From Candidatus Omnitrophota bacterium (GTDB lineage: Bacteria; Omnitrophota; Gorgyraeia; Gorgyraeales; Gorgyraeaceae), in assembly GCA_003485765.1 (NCBI GenBank), contig DNHS01000011.1:94277-152998 (forward strand): a DNA stretch of 58,722 bases. Reading direction: 5' to 3'. The translations under genes and the position numbers were made by a program. The notes below the pieces were generated by a model. That model saw nothing but the letters and a program-made list of their open reading frames with translations. It searched no databases and was not told the origin of the DNA. Positions 33,671 through 41,397 of this stretch are shown piece by piece (the stretch's first letter is position 1; every line of letters begins with the position of its first letter).

Positions 33671-34040
33671 GAAAAGAGTTTTAGTGGTGGATGATGACGC
33701 AGATCTGGCAAAAATGCTTAAGGTCAGAATAGAGGCAGAGGGCTATGAGTTCATGAGCATTATGGACGGAAAAGAAATGCTAGATGTTTTAAATATAAAA
33801 AAGCCGGATGTGATTCTATTGGATATAATGCTTCCTAATACGGACGGCTACAGCGTATTGAGGGAAATGAGGAAGCATGAAAAATATGCCAATATTCCTG
33901 TAATCATATTGAGCGCAAAAGAAAAGAAAAAGATGGGAGATCTTTTTGCCCTTGAAAAAGTAGCATTCTTTATAGAGAAGCCTTTTGATACAAAAGAACT
34001 ATTGGAGAAGATAAAGATTTCAATGGGGGAGCAAAAGTGA
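33663..34040 (+). CDS. Single-domain response regulator 1
   Basis: A stand-alone receiver of about 125 aa with no output domain. It has the acidic pair VVDDD, the phospho-acceptor in LLDIMLPNTDG, the switch residue in ILSAKE and the lysine in IEKPFD. The GDLFALEKVAFFIEKPF stretch closely matches receiver 3 (RDLFAFQKISGYLEKPF). The start at 33663 overlaps the kinase gene by 8 bases, and GGAGGG lies upstream; an in-frame ATG at 33642 is deeper in the kinase gene. Probably phosphorylated by that kinase and acting on a protein partner. Confidence 0.88.
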   Translation: MDKKRVLVVDDDADLAKMLKVRIEAEGYEFMSIMDGKEMLDVLNIKKPDVILLDIMLPNTDGYSVLREMRKHEKYANIPVIILSAKEKKKMGDLFALEKVAFFIEKPFDTKELLEKIKISMGEQK

Positions 34041-34414
34041 TGGATAAAAAAAGGATATTGATAGTAGATGATGAAGAAGATATCTTAAATGTATTGAGAT
34101 TCAGGCTGGAGGCAAATAATTATGAAGTGCTGTCAGCCTCTGACGGCCAGGAAGGCCTTAATAAGGCCAGGTCCGAAAAACCAGACCTTATAATATTGGA
34201 CCTTATGCTTCCAAAACTTGATGGATATAAGGTTTGCCGCATGCTCAAATTCGACGAAATTTATAAAGCTATTCCTATTATAATTTTTACAGCAAGGGCT
34301 CAGAAAAAAGACGAGGAAATTGGCATGGAAATGGGCGCAGACGCGTATATTGCCAAGCCTTTTGAACCAGAGATATTATTAGGGAAAATGAAGGAATTGT
34401 TGGGAGCAATATAG
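34040..34414 (+). CDS. Single-domain response regulator 2
   Basis: A receiver domain of 124 aa: LIVDDEEDI, LILDLMLPKLDGYKV with the phospho-acceptor aspartate, a switch threonine in IFTARAQK and AKPFEPEILL with the conserved lysine. The ATG at 34040 overlaps the previous stop; a GTG at 34037 is also in frame. It resembles the receiver of the hybrid kinase (KPFEPELLI) more than receivers 1 and 3, so duplication within the cluster is likely. Confidence 0.88.
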   Translation: MDKKRILIVDDEEDILNVLRFRLEANNYEVLSASDGQEGLNKARSEKPDLIILDLMLPKLDGYKVCRMLKFDEIYKAIPIIIFTARAQKKDEEIGMEMGADAYIAKPFEPEILLGKMKELLGAI

Positions 34415-34426
34415 GAAAGGAGATAT

Positions 34427-34801
34427 ATGGACGGCCAGAAAAAGATATTGATTATAGATGATGAAGAAGATATCCAGAAATTACTAAAGATAAGGCTTGA
34501 GCAGGAAGGCTTTATCGTAATAACCGCAGGCGATGGAGAAAAAGGCGTGAAGTCAGCGGAGCTGGAAATGCCTGATCTGATCCTTCTGGATATCATGATG
34601 CCTATAGTTGATGGATATTCGTGCCTCAAAGAAATCAGGAGGATTCAGAAAACAAAAGATACGCATGTTCTTATGATGAGCGGCAAAGAAGAGGAGAAGG
34701 TCAGGGATCTTTTTGCTTTTCAGAAAATCAGCGGATATTTAGAGAAGCCGTTTGAACTGGATAATTTGATTGCAAAGATAAAGGAAATACTGAAGATATG
34801 A
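34427..34801 (+). CDS. Single-domain response regulator 3
   Basis: A receiver domain of 124 aa with LIIDDEEDI, LLDIMMPIVDGYS (phospho-acceptor), MMSGKEEE (switch serine) and LEKPFELDNL. The start has an excellent AAAGGAG 6-7 bases upstream. Its stop overlaps the PilB-type ATPase start (ATGA), so the receiver and the motor ATPase are translationally coupled. By context it may control pilus or pseudopilus assembly, as stand-alone receivers do in twitching systems; that is inference. Confidence 0.88.
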   Translation: MDGQKKILIIDDEEDIQKLLKIRLEQEGFIVITAGDGEKGVKSAELEMPDLILLDIMMPIVDGYSCLKEIRRIQKTKDTHVLMMSGKEEEKVRDLFAFQKISGYLEKPFELDNLIAKIKEILKI

Positions 34802-36477
34802 CGAAAAAGAGCGCAGAGCAAATATTATTAGAAAAAGCGATTATTACAAAAGAGCAGCTCGATAAGGCGCTGGAAGAGTCTAGAAACAAAGGTATGCCTG
34901 TGGGTAAGGTTATTGTGCGTTCTGGTATGGTGACTGAAGAGGTATATGCTCAAGCAATATCAGAGGCGCTGGATATTCCATATGTGAATCTTGCAAGTTA
35001 TATTATAGACCAAGAGGTTATAAAGCTTATCCCGGAAACCATGGCCCAGAAATACAAGGCAATACCTATTTTTAAAATACGCGATTCTTTGACTGTCGCA
35101 ATGGTGGACCCAAAGGATATAGTTGCAATAGATGACTTGAGCCGTAAGGCCAAATGCGATATAGAGAGCATGCTATCCACGGAAAGCGCCATATTAAATG
35201 CCATAGAACAGTATTATGGCACATCATCTTCGTTTGATGACGTTATAAAAGATATAGATAAAAAAAACAGATTTCAGGCAGAGGGAACCGAATTTGATTC
35301 TACAAAACTCGCGGAGATAGCGGAAGAAGCTCCTGTGATAAAGCTTGTGAATATGATTATTATGCAGGCTGTGAAAGATAAGGCAAGCGATATACATATT
35401 GAGCCGGAAGAAACCAGGCTGGCGGTGAGATTCAGAATAGACGGGATATTACATGAGGTGTTTTCTCCTCCAAAACACATGGAGCCTGCGCTCATGTCCA
35501 GAATAAAAGTGCTTTCCAAAATGGATATTGCCGAAAAAAGGAAACCTCAGGATGGAAGGTTTAATATGAAGGCCTTGGACAGGGATATCGATCTGAGAGT
35601 TTCCGCATTTCCGACAATATACGGGGAGAATATAGTCATAAGGATATTGGACAGAGGCTCTATTCTTCTGGGCCTTGATAAGGTCGGTTTTTCCGGAGAG
35701 ATTCAGAAGGAATTCGAAAGATTGATAAAATACCCTCATGGCATAATATTAGTTACAGGGCCTACAGGCAGTGGTAAGACCACGACTCTTTATTCAGCGC
35801 TTTCCACAATTGACTCGGAAGAGCAAAATGTCATTACAATAGAAGATCCTGTTGAATATCACCTTGGCAGGATAAGGCAGTCCCAGATAAACCCAAAGGC
35901 AGGCTTGACTTTTGCGACAGGATTGAGGTCTATTTTAAGGCAGGATCCTGATATAATAATGGTAGGCGAAATAAGGGACAAGGAGACAGCAGAGATAAGC
36001 GTTCAGGCCGCATTGACAGGCCATCTTGTTTTCAGCACGCTTCACACAAATGATGCCTCAGGCGCATTGTCCAGGCTTATAGATATGGGCATAGAGCCGT
36101 TTCTGATATCCAGTTCTATTATAGGTATCCTCGCCCAGAGGCTTGTGAGAAAGATTTGCGATAAGTGCAAGGAAGAATATACACCTACAGATGATATTTT
36201 AAAGGCCATGGGTTTAAGCGGTAAAAATGGAATTTTCAAAGGCAAAGGCTGCGATGCATGCAAAAATACCGGGTACAAAGGCAGAATAGGAATATTTGAG
36301 CTTTTGATTGTGAATGACAAAATAAGAAAGCTTATCGTAGATAAGGCTTCAAGCGATATAATAAAGAAAACAGCAATAGAAATAGGAATGAAAACATTAA
36401 GGGATGATAGCCTGGATAAGGTTTTGAAAGGTATTACAACGCCTGAAGAAGTAATAAAGGCAACGCAGGAGGAATAA
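34798..36477 (+). CDS. pilB: Type IV pilus / type II secretion assembly ATPase (PilB/GspE)
   Basis: The cytoplasmic hexameric ATPase that drives pilus or pseudopilus polymerisation. The 559-aa protein has an MshEN/GspE-N-type domain (about 1-140), the Walker A GPTGSGKTTT (Lys327), an Asp box ITIEDPVEYH, Walker B with PDIIMVGEIRD (384-394), a His box STLHTNDA, and a four-cysteine zinc site (Cys454/457 and Cys485/488). These features mark assembly ATPases, not the retraction ATPase PilT, which is absent from the window. It is coupled to receiver 3 upstream and PilC downstream. Confidence 0.93.
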   Translation: MTKKSAEQILLEKAIITKEQLDKALEESRNKGMPVGKVIVRSGMVTEEVYAQAISEALDIPYVNLASYIIDQEVIKLIPETMAQKYKAIPIFKIRDSLTVAMVDPKDIVAIDDLSRKAKCDIESMLSTESAILNAIEQYYGTSSSFDDVIKDIDKKNRFQAEGTEFDSTKLAEIAEEAPVIKLVNMIIMQAVKDKASDIHIEPEETRLAVRFRIDGILHEVFSPPKHMEPALMSRIKVLSKMDIAEKRKPQDGRFNMKALDRDIDLRVSAFPTIYGENIVIRILDRGSILLGLDKVGFSGEIQKEFERLIKYPHGIILVTGPTGSGKTTTLYSALSTIDSEEQNVITIEDPVEYHLGRIRQSQINPKAGLTFATGLRSILRQDPDIIMVGEIRDKETAEISVQAALTGHLVFSTLHTNDASGALSRLIDMGIEPFLISSSIIGILAQRLVRKICDKCKEEYTPTDDILKAMGLSGKNGIFKGKGCDACKNTGYKGRIGIFELLIVNDKIRKLIVDKASSDIIKKTAIEIGMKTLRDDSLDKVLKGITTPEEVIKATQEE

Positions 36478-36484
36478 ATTACGC

Positions 36485-37702
36485 TTGGCTAATTTCAAAT
36501 ATAAGATACGCGATAAGCACGGCAGAGCTTCTACAGGTACTATAGAGGGAGAATCCAGGGAATCTGTCGCTAGTCATTTTAAACAGATGGGTTATGTGCC
36601 CATTCTGATAGAAGAAGAAAAGCTAGGTATAAAAAATTTTAATCCATTTCAGAAGTTTTTCAATAGAGTCAGCCATGAAGAATTAATAATTTTCACCAGG
36701 CAGTTAGAGACATTACAACGCGCAGGCGTGGCAATACTGGTGAGCCTAGGCTCTATCACGGAGCAGATCACTAATCCTTATTTTAAAAGAATCATTGAAG
36801 AGATAGCTAATGATATAGAGTCAGGCAAAAGTTTTTCAGACGCTATTTCAAGGTTCCCGTCAGTTTTTTCAGAGATATACATCAATATGATACGTTCAGG
36901 AGAAGCGGCAGGCATGCTGGACGATGTCCTGGCCAGGCTAGCAACGCTTATGGAACATGAGCAGGAAATGAGAATGAGGGTGCAGCAGGCAGTACGCTAT
37001 CCCTTGCTGGTAATATTGGTCATTTCTATAGCGTTTCCGCTTCTAGTCATGTTTGTAATACCTAAGTTCAGCGCGCTTTTTGCAAGGTTTAACACAGAAT
37101 TGCCTTTTCCGACAAAGATGCTTTTAGGGGCGCATTTTATAATTTCGCATTATTGGACTGTTATTGTCGCGGCCATAATCATTCTGTCTGTTGGATTCAA
37201 ACGTTTTATAAATACCAAATCAGGCAGATATATTTGGGATCGCGTTAAATTAAAAATGCCTGTGTTTGGCCAGCTTTTTCTGAAGATATCCTTATCCAGA
37301 TTCAGCAGGATGACAGCGCTTTTATCTGCAAGCGGCATACCTATAATAAATACGCTGGAGATTGTCAGGGATTCCCTGGGGAATAGAGTTATTGCAGAGT
37401 CTATCGACAATATCATTCAGGGAATAGGAGAAGGCAAAGGCATAGCAGAGCCAATGAAGTTAAGCGGCCTTTTCCCAGGGATTGTCATACAGATGGTTAA
37501 AATAGGGGAAGAAACAGGTAAAATGAACGAACTGCTTTTAAAGGTGTCTGATTATTATGATGCCCAAGTGGACTATACAGTTAAGAACTTAGCAGTTCTT
37601 ATAGAGCCTATTCTTATATTTGCGCTGGGTATAATGGTTTTAGTTATGGCGCTTGCGATATTTATGCCCATGTGGAACCTGATATCTGTATTTAGCTATT
37701 AA
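36485..37702 (+). CDS. pilC: Inner-membrane platform protein PilC/GspF
   Basis: Polytopic inner-membrane partner of the assembly ATPase. The 405-aa protein has two GspF domains (about 70-190 and 270-390; FTRQLETLQRAGVAILVSL in the first and FSRMTALLSASGIPIINTL in the second), each followed by hydrophobic helices. The start is TTG, with an AGGAGG about 11 bases upstream in the end of pilB. The usual length is about 400 aa. The transcription unit probably ends at the terminator 37768-37790. Confidence 0.93.
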   Translation: MANFKYKIRDKHGRASTGTIEGESRESVASHFKQMGYVPILIEEEKLGIKNFNPFQKFFNRVSHEELIIFTRQLETLQRAGVAILVSLGSITEQITNPYFKRIIEEIANDIESGKSFSDAISRFPSVFSEIYINMIRSGEAAGMLDDVLARLATLMEHEQEMRMRVQQAVRYPLLVILVISIAFPLLVMFVIPKFSALFARFNTELPFPTKMLLGAHFIISHYWTVIVAAIIILSVGFKRFINTKSGRYIWDRVKLKMPVFGQLFLKISLSRFSRMTALLSASGIPIINTLEIVRDSLGNRVIAESIDNIIQGIGEGKGIAEPMKLSGLFPGIVIQMVKIGEETGKMNELLLKVSDYYDAQVDYTVKNLAVLIEPILIFALGIMVLVMALAIFMPMWNLISVFSY

Positions 37703-37715
37703 AAATACTTGACCC

Positions 37716-37748
37716 TTCGACGCGGCCTTCGGCCTTGCTCAGGGTCTG
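37716..37748. repeat. TTCGAC...GTC-type palindromic repeat in the pilC-pilin gap
   Basis: GACCCTTCGACGC and GCTCAGGGTC flank a GGCC-TTC-GGCC hairpin. The block is GC-rich and unlike its surroundings. It recalls the element inside the YfhO gene at 38924-38989 (CTCGAC plus an inner TTC-loop hairpin), so I treat both as one loose family. Confidence 0.5.
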
Positions 37749-37767
37749 CGCAAAATCTGCTAAAGTT

Positions 37768-37790
37768 TCTGCCCGAAGGGCAGATTTTTC
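37768..37790 (+). terminator. Rho-independent terminator after pilC
   Basis: TCTGCCC-GAA-GGGCAGA, a perfect 7-bp stem with GAA loop, is followed by TTTTTC. The flanking AAATCTGC upstream can also pair with GCAGATTT, giving a competing structure. Confidence 0.8.
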
Positions 37791-37818
37791 TTGACAAACA
37801 TATCAGCATCATTATAAT
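37791..37818 (+). promoter_or_regulatory. Consensus sigma-70 promoter of the major pilin gene
   Basis: Perfect TTGACA (37791-37796) and perfect TATAAT (37813-37818) with 16 bases between. It starts right after the terminator and 44 bases before the pilin ATG, which also has a strong AAGGAAGGAG. It predicts high, independent expression of the pilin. Confidence 0.85.
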
Positions 37819-37861
37819 TATCATTATATTTGAAGCAATATGAAAATGAAAGGAAGGAGTT

Positions 37862-38269
37862 ATGGTAAAGATTGGCAATAAAAGCGGTTTTACGCTGATC
37901 GAACTTGTAATGGTTATTGTAATACTAGGGATACTCTCGGCAATAGCTATTCCAAAATTCGCAGACCTCACTACACAAGCAAAAATTTCAGCTGGAAAAG
38001 GCGGGCTTGGAGCAATGCGTTCAGCAGTTGCTATAGATTACGCAAAGAGCGCTACGTCCGGCACAGCTAGCTTTCCGTCAGCAGTTACTACCGCGCTTTT
38101 TGCGGATAGCTTGGTTCCAAAAAATCCAATGAATAATTCTACTAGTATCGCGGCTGTAACTGTTGCTCCTAGCGGCACCGCGACATCTACTGATGGTTGG
38201 TGGTATATATCTGCTTCTGGCAGGGCAGGCGGTTATTCGGACGGAACCCAAGATACTTCTGCCTGGTAA
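37862..38269 (+). CDS. Major type IV pilin / pseudopilin (GspG/PilA-like)
   Basis: A 135-aa prepilin with a short positive leader ending in Gly, cleaved before Phe (KSG/FTLIELVMVIVILGILSA), with Glu at position +5 of the mature protein and a 20-residue hydrophobic helix. The small C-terminal domain is rich in Ala, Ser, Thr and Gly and has GWWYISASGRAGGYS near the end. Unlike its neighbours it has its own promoter and is followed by a terminator, which fits the most abundant subunit. Whether it forms a real pilus or a type II pseudopilus is open. Confidence 0.9.
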   Translation: MVKIGNKSGFTLIELVMVIVILGILSAIAIPKFADLTTQAKISAGKGGLGAMRSAVAIDYAKSATSGTASFPSAVTTALFADSLVPKNPMNNSTSIAAVTVAPSGTATSTDGWWYISASGRAGGYSDGTQDTSAW

Positions 38270-38289
38270 AATAGCAGAGATTAGATAGA

Positions 38290-40671
38290 TTGAGACAGAT
38301 TAATATAGATAAATGGGGATGGTTGAAGAAAGCCATCCCCATTTTTATTTTAACCGGGCTTGCGCTTATATTTTTTTCAGATGTAGTATTTCAGAATAAG
38401 ATATTTATACACAGAGACCTCTCCAGATTTTTTTATCCTTTAAGGGAATTCAGCGCAAATGAGTTTTTGAAGTTCAGGATGCCTCTTTGGGATCCTTATA
38501 TAAATTGTGGAAGCCCGCATCTGGCAGAGCTTCAGACATGCGTATTTTACCCGCTAAGCATAATCTACTTATTATTTTCTTATCCATACGCATTTAATTC
38601 TTTCATAATAATACATATATTGCTGGCAGGCTTATTTACATATATTTTGATGAGGGAATGGGGCTATTCTCGCTACGCCTCTTTTTTATCCGCGTCAGTT
38701 TTTATGTTTTCAGGGTATATAATTTCTGTGATAAATCTTTTGGCTTCGCTCGCTTCAGTAACGTGGCTTCCGCTTGTGATTTTATTTTACGAGAGGGCTT
38801 TAAAGAAAGACTGGGTTAAAAATTCTATAATTACGGGTATATTCATGGCATGTGTGTTCCTGGGCGGGGAACCCGCGATTCTATATGCCACGTTTTTTAT
38901 CTTGTTTTTAATTAATGGGGCGGTTCTCGACTCAGCGCCTTCGGCGCTTCGCTCGAACAATATTAATATTCTTCGAGCGAAGTCGAGAAGTATGTTGTTA
39001 GCTGCTATAGTTTTCCTAGGCCTTGCGAGTTTTCAGATCCTGCCTTTTTTAGAATTTGTAAGATATTCTTCCAGGGGCATGATGGATTTTAGCGAAGCGT
39101 CTATGTGGTCTTTGCCTGTGTATGCGCTTTTAGACTTATTTTTTCCTTACTTAAGCGAGGCAGATTATATATATAAAGATTATTGGACGAGGCAGAGCTG
39201 GCTTTTAGTTTATTATATGGGCATAGCCGCCATTATATTCACGCTTATTGCTTTGAAATTTGATTCCACAAAAAGAAGAAGGGCTGTTTTTTACGTCCTG
39301 GCGTTAGGCCTTGCGCTTTCATTCGGCAGATATATGCCTATATATTATTTTTTATATAAATTTCTTCCAGGGTTCAGCCTTTCCAGGTATCCTATAAAAT
39401 TCTTTTTCATAGTTACATTTTCTCTGGCTGTCTTAGCGGGCATGGGAATGGATTATTACGCTCAGCACGCAAAAACAGATCCCAGATTTAAAAAATTTTT
39501 AAGATGGATATTGGCCATTGGATTTACACTGTCATTAAGTTATCTTGCGTTAAATTTGAATTTTTACGGGATATGCGATTTTTTAAAAGGCGCAATACTA
39601 GATATAAGCAATCATTTTAACGCTAAAACAGGATATGTTGGCCAATTATTTACAGCTGCGATTCATAATATAAAAAGGGGCATGGGGCTATTCATGGTTT
39701 TATCTGTAGTAATGTTTTTCGGAACCAAAAGGCGGATCAGCATGAATGCGGTTTTGATTTTCATTTTATTAATATCTTTAATAGATATATTTACGGCAAA
39801 TAAAAATGTATACCAGAATATGGATATAAAAGAATTTTTAAAGCCAGGTATTACAATAGAATTTTTACAAAAGGATAAAAATCTTTTCAGGATATTTGAT
39901 TCTCCAGCTACCTTAAGGCAGAATATGTTTGTGCCGGAAAGGGATTATTTTGAGGGCATGTCAGGCCTTAGAGAAAGAGTGGTTTCAGATAGGGGCGTGA
40001 GTTTTGGTATATATGACGCATATGGTTACGGGTCGCTTTATAACAGGCGTCATGAAGAAATTGTGGATATTATTGTAAAGTCGAATGCACCTGATAAAAC
40101 AAATCTATTGAGCCTATTAAATGTAAAATATGTAATATCGCCAAAGGCATTTAAGGCAGACGGTTATAATATTGTCAGGAAATCAGAAAAGGTAAATATT
40201 TATGAAAATAAAAATGTTTTGCCGCGCGCGTTCTTGGCGGAAAAGGCAGTTGTCATAAAAGACGAAAAAAAGATTTTGGAGAAGATGAAAACCAAAGATT
40301 TTAAGCCAGAGAAAGAAGTGATTCTGGAAGAGGATTTTGTTGACATGCAGAGACCAGAGAGCATAGGGCATAGAGCTGCGGTTAATATTTTAAAATACGA
40401 CCCAGGAGAAGTGGTTATAGAGGCTGATACAAACGCGCCTAGATTTTTAGTGCTTAGTGATACTTATTATCCAGGATGGAAGGCGAGCGTGGATGAAAAA
40501 CCTAGCAAGATTTACAGAGCGGATTATATTTTACGTTCAGTTTATCTTGAGCCTGGAAAACATATTGTAAAGTTTACATACAACCCGTTTTCGTTTAAAA
40601 TAGGAACGATAATAACGTTAGGGACAATAGGGATTTTGTTTGCGCTATGGATAAAAAGATTATTATTGTAA
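38290..40671 (+). CDS. YfhO-like polytopic membrane protein
   Basis: A 793-aa protein with about a dozen hydrophobic helices in the first 500 residues and a soluble beta-rich C-terminus (FLVLSDTYYPGWKASVDEK), matching the YfhO/bacterial-membrane-protein family. Members are thought to be GT-C-type glycosyltransferases or helpers; HRDLSRFFYPLRE early in the chain is typical. The GT2 gene that follows could supply a lipid-linked sugar. The TTG at 38290 is before and TTG 38323 is inside the terminator hairpin 38311-38351, so the true start is uncertain. Two repeats (38924, 40352) lie in frame inside the gene. Confidence 0.75.
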   Translation: MRQINIDKWGWLKKAIPIFILTGLALIFFSDVVFQNKIFIHRDLSRFFYPLREFSANEFLKFRMPLWDPYINCGSPHLAELQTCVFYPLSIIYLLFSYPYAFNSFIIIHILLAGLFTYILMREWGYSRYASFLSASVFMFSGYIISVINLLASLASVTWLPLVILFYERALKKDWVKNSIITGIFMACVFLGGEPAILYATFFILFLINGAVLDSAPSALRSNNINILRAKSRSMLLAAIVFLGLASFQILPFLEFVRYSSRGMMDFSEASMWSLPVYALLDLFFPYLSEADYIYKDYWTRQSWLLVYYMGIAAIIFTLIALKFDSTKRRRAVFYVLALGLALSFGRYMPIYYFLYKFLPGFSLSRYPIKFFFIVTFSLAVLAGMGMDYYAQHAKTDPRFKKFLRWILAIGFTLSLSYLALNLNFYGICDFLKGAILDISNHFNAKTGYVGQLFTAAIHNIKRGMGLFMVLSVVMFFGTKRRISMNAVLIFILLISLIDIFTANKNVYQNMDIKEFLKPGITIEFLQKDKNLFRIFDSPATLRQNMFVPERDYFEGMSGLRERVVSDRGVSFGIYDAYGYGSLYNRRHEEIVDIIVKSNAPDKTNLLSLLNVKYVISPKAFKADGYNIVRKSEKVNIYENKNVLPRAFLAEKAVVIKDEKKILEKMKTKDFKPEKEVILEEDFVDMQRPESIGHRAAVNILKYDPGEVVIEADTNAPRFLVLSDTYYPGWKASVDEKPSKIYRADYILRSVYLEPGKHIVKFTYNPFSFKIGTIITLGTIGILFALWIKRLLL
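38311..38351 (+). terminator. Rho-independent terminator after the pilin gene, overlapping the next reading frame
   Basis: AAATGGGGATGG and CCATCCCCATTT form a perfect 12-bp stem with a 10-base loop, followed by TTATTTT. It is 42 bases after the pilin stop. The YfhO-like frame runs straight through it, so that gene is expressed by read-through or from another promoter. Confidence 0.85.
38924..38989. repeat. 66-bp cruciform-like palindromic element inside the YfhO gene
   Basis: TTCTCGACT at the left end pairs with AGTCGAGAA at the right end. Inside, TTCGCTCGAA pairs with TTCGAGCGAA, and a nested AGCGCC-TTC-GGCGCT hairpin sits in the left half. The length is exactly 22 codons and the frame stays open, encoding a Ser/Arg/Asn-rich loop between two membrane helices. 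Confidence 0.75.
40352..40379. repeat. Heptanucleotide tandem array, type A, inside the YfhO gene
   Basis: GACCAGA, GAGCATA, GGGCATA, GAGCTGC follow the GRGYRDA unit seen in lpxK, with the first and last diverged. It encodes PESIGHRAA in a loop of the C-terminal soluble domain. Confidence 0.65.
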
Positions 40672-41333
40672 TGCCGGCGTATAATGCGGAATTAACTCTG
40701 GAAAAGACATACCGGGATATCCCCAAAGGCCTTGTGTCTGAGATAATGCTTTGCGACGACCAGAGTAAAGATAGGACTGTGGAGATAGCGAGAAGATTAG
40801 GCCTTACTGTGCTTTTGCATGATAAGAATAAAGGATACGGCGGGAATCAGAAGACATTATATAAAGAGGCGCTTAAAAGAAATCCTGATATAATAGTTAT
40901 GCTTCATCCTGATTATCAGTATGATTCAAAAAAAATACCAGATCTTGTGCAGCCTATACTTAATAATCAGGCTGATATCGTGCTGGGTTCAAGGATGCTG
41001 GGCAAAGGCGCTTTGGAAGGAGGCATGCCTGTTTACAAATATATTTCTAATAAGTTTTTAACCTTTTGCCAGAATAAGGCTCTAAGATTAAATTTATCTG
41101 AATATCATACAGGCTTAAGGGCATATAGCAGCGATTTTCTTAAAAAAGTCAGCTGGCAGGATAATTCAAATGATTTTTTGTTTGATGCGCAAATTCTGAT
41201 AAAGGCAGCTAATCTGGGGCTTAGAATAGCGGAAATTCCTATTGAGACAAGATATTTTAAAGAGGCTTCGCAGGTGAGTTTTTTTGCTGGTGTTAAATAT
41301 GGGATTGGTATATTATGGGAATTAATAAAGTAG
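40647..41333 (+). CDS. Glycosyltransferase family 2 (dolichol-phosphate-sugar synthase-like)
   Basis: A 228-aa GT-A transferase without membrane helices: IIIVMPAYNAELTLEKTY at the start, the metal-binding area MLHPDYQYD in place of the usual DxD-type DADLQHP, and GSRMLGKGALEGGMP. It looks like a polyprenyl-phosphate sugar synthase of the DPM1 type. It overlaps the YfhO-like gene by 25 bases, so the two probably work together: one makes the lipid-linked sugar, the other transfers it, possibly to pilin or another envelope protein. The donor sugar is unknown. Confidence 0.82.
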   Translation: MDKKIIIVMPAYNAELTLEKTYRDIPKGLVSEIMLCDDQSKDRTVEIARRLGLTVLLHDKNKGYGGNQKTLYKEALKRNPDIIVMLHPDYQYDSKKIPDLVQPILNNQADIVLGSRMLGKGALEGGMPVYKYISNKFLTFCQNKALRLNLSEYHTGLRAYSSDFLKKVSWQDNSNDFLFDAQILIKAANLGLRIAEIPIETRYFKEASQVSFFAGVKYGIGILWELIK

Positions 41334-41334
41334 C

Positions 41335-41373
41335 TAACTTTACAATTCGTGCCAGGCACCATTTGTTAAGTTA
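41335..41373. repeat. Hairpin repeat with GTGCC-A-GGCAC centre
   Basis: TAACTTTACAA and TTGTTAAGTTA form the outer arms (one mismatch) around a GTGCCAGGCAC core. It fills the gap between the GT2 and the first minor pilin. Its outer arm recalls the ACTTTACA arm of the 43-bp family, so a distant relation is possible. Confidence 0.6.
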
Positions 41374-41376
41374 CGG

Positions 41377-41397
41377 GGGTGAAGGGTGAAGGGTGAA
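41377..41397. repeat. Heptanucleotide array (GGGTGAA x3) over a pilin start codon
   Basis: Three perfect 7-bp units. Each holds a GTG and a GAAGGG-like ribosome binding site for the next unit, and because the unit is 7 bases each GTG is in a different frame. Only the middle one (41386) opens into the pilin. Confidence 0.8.
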
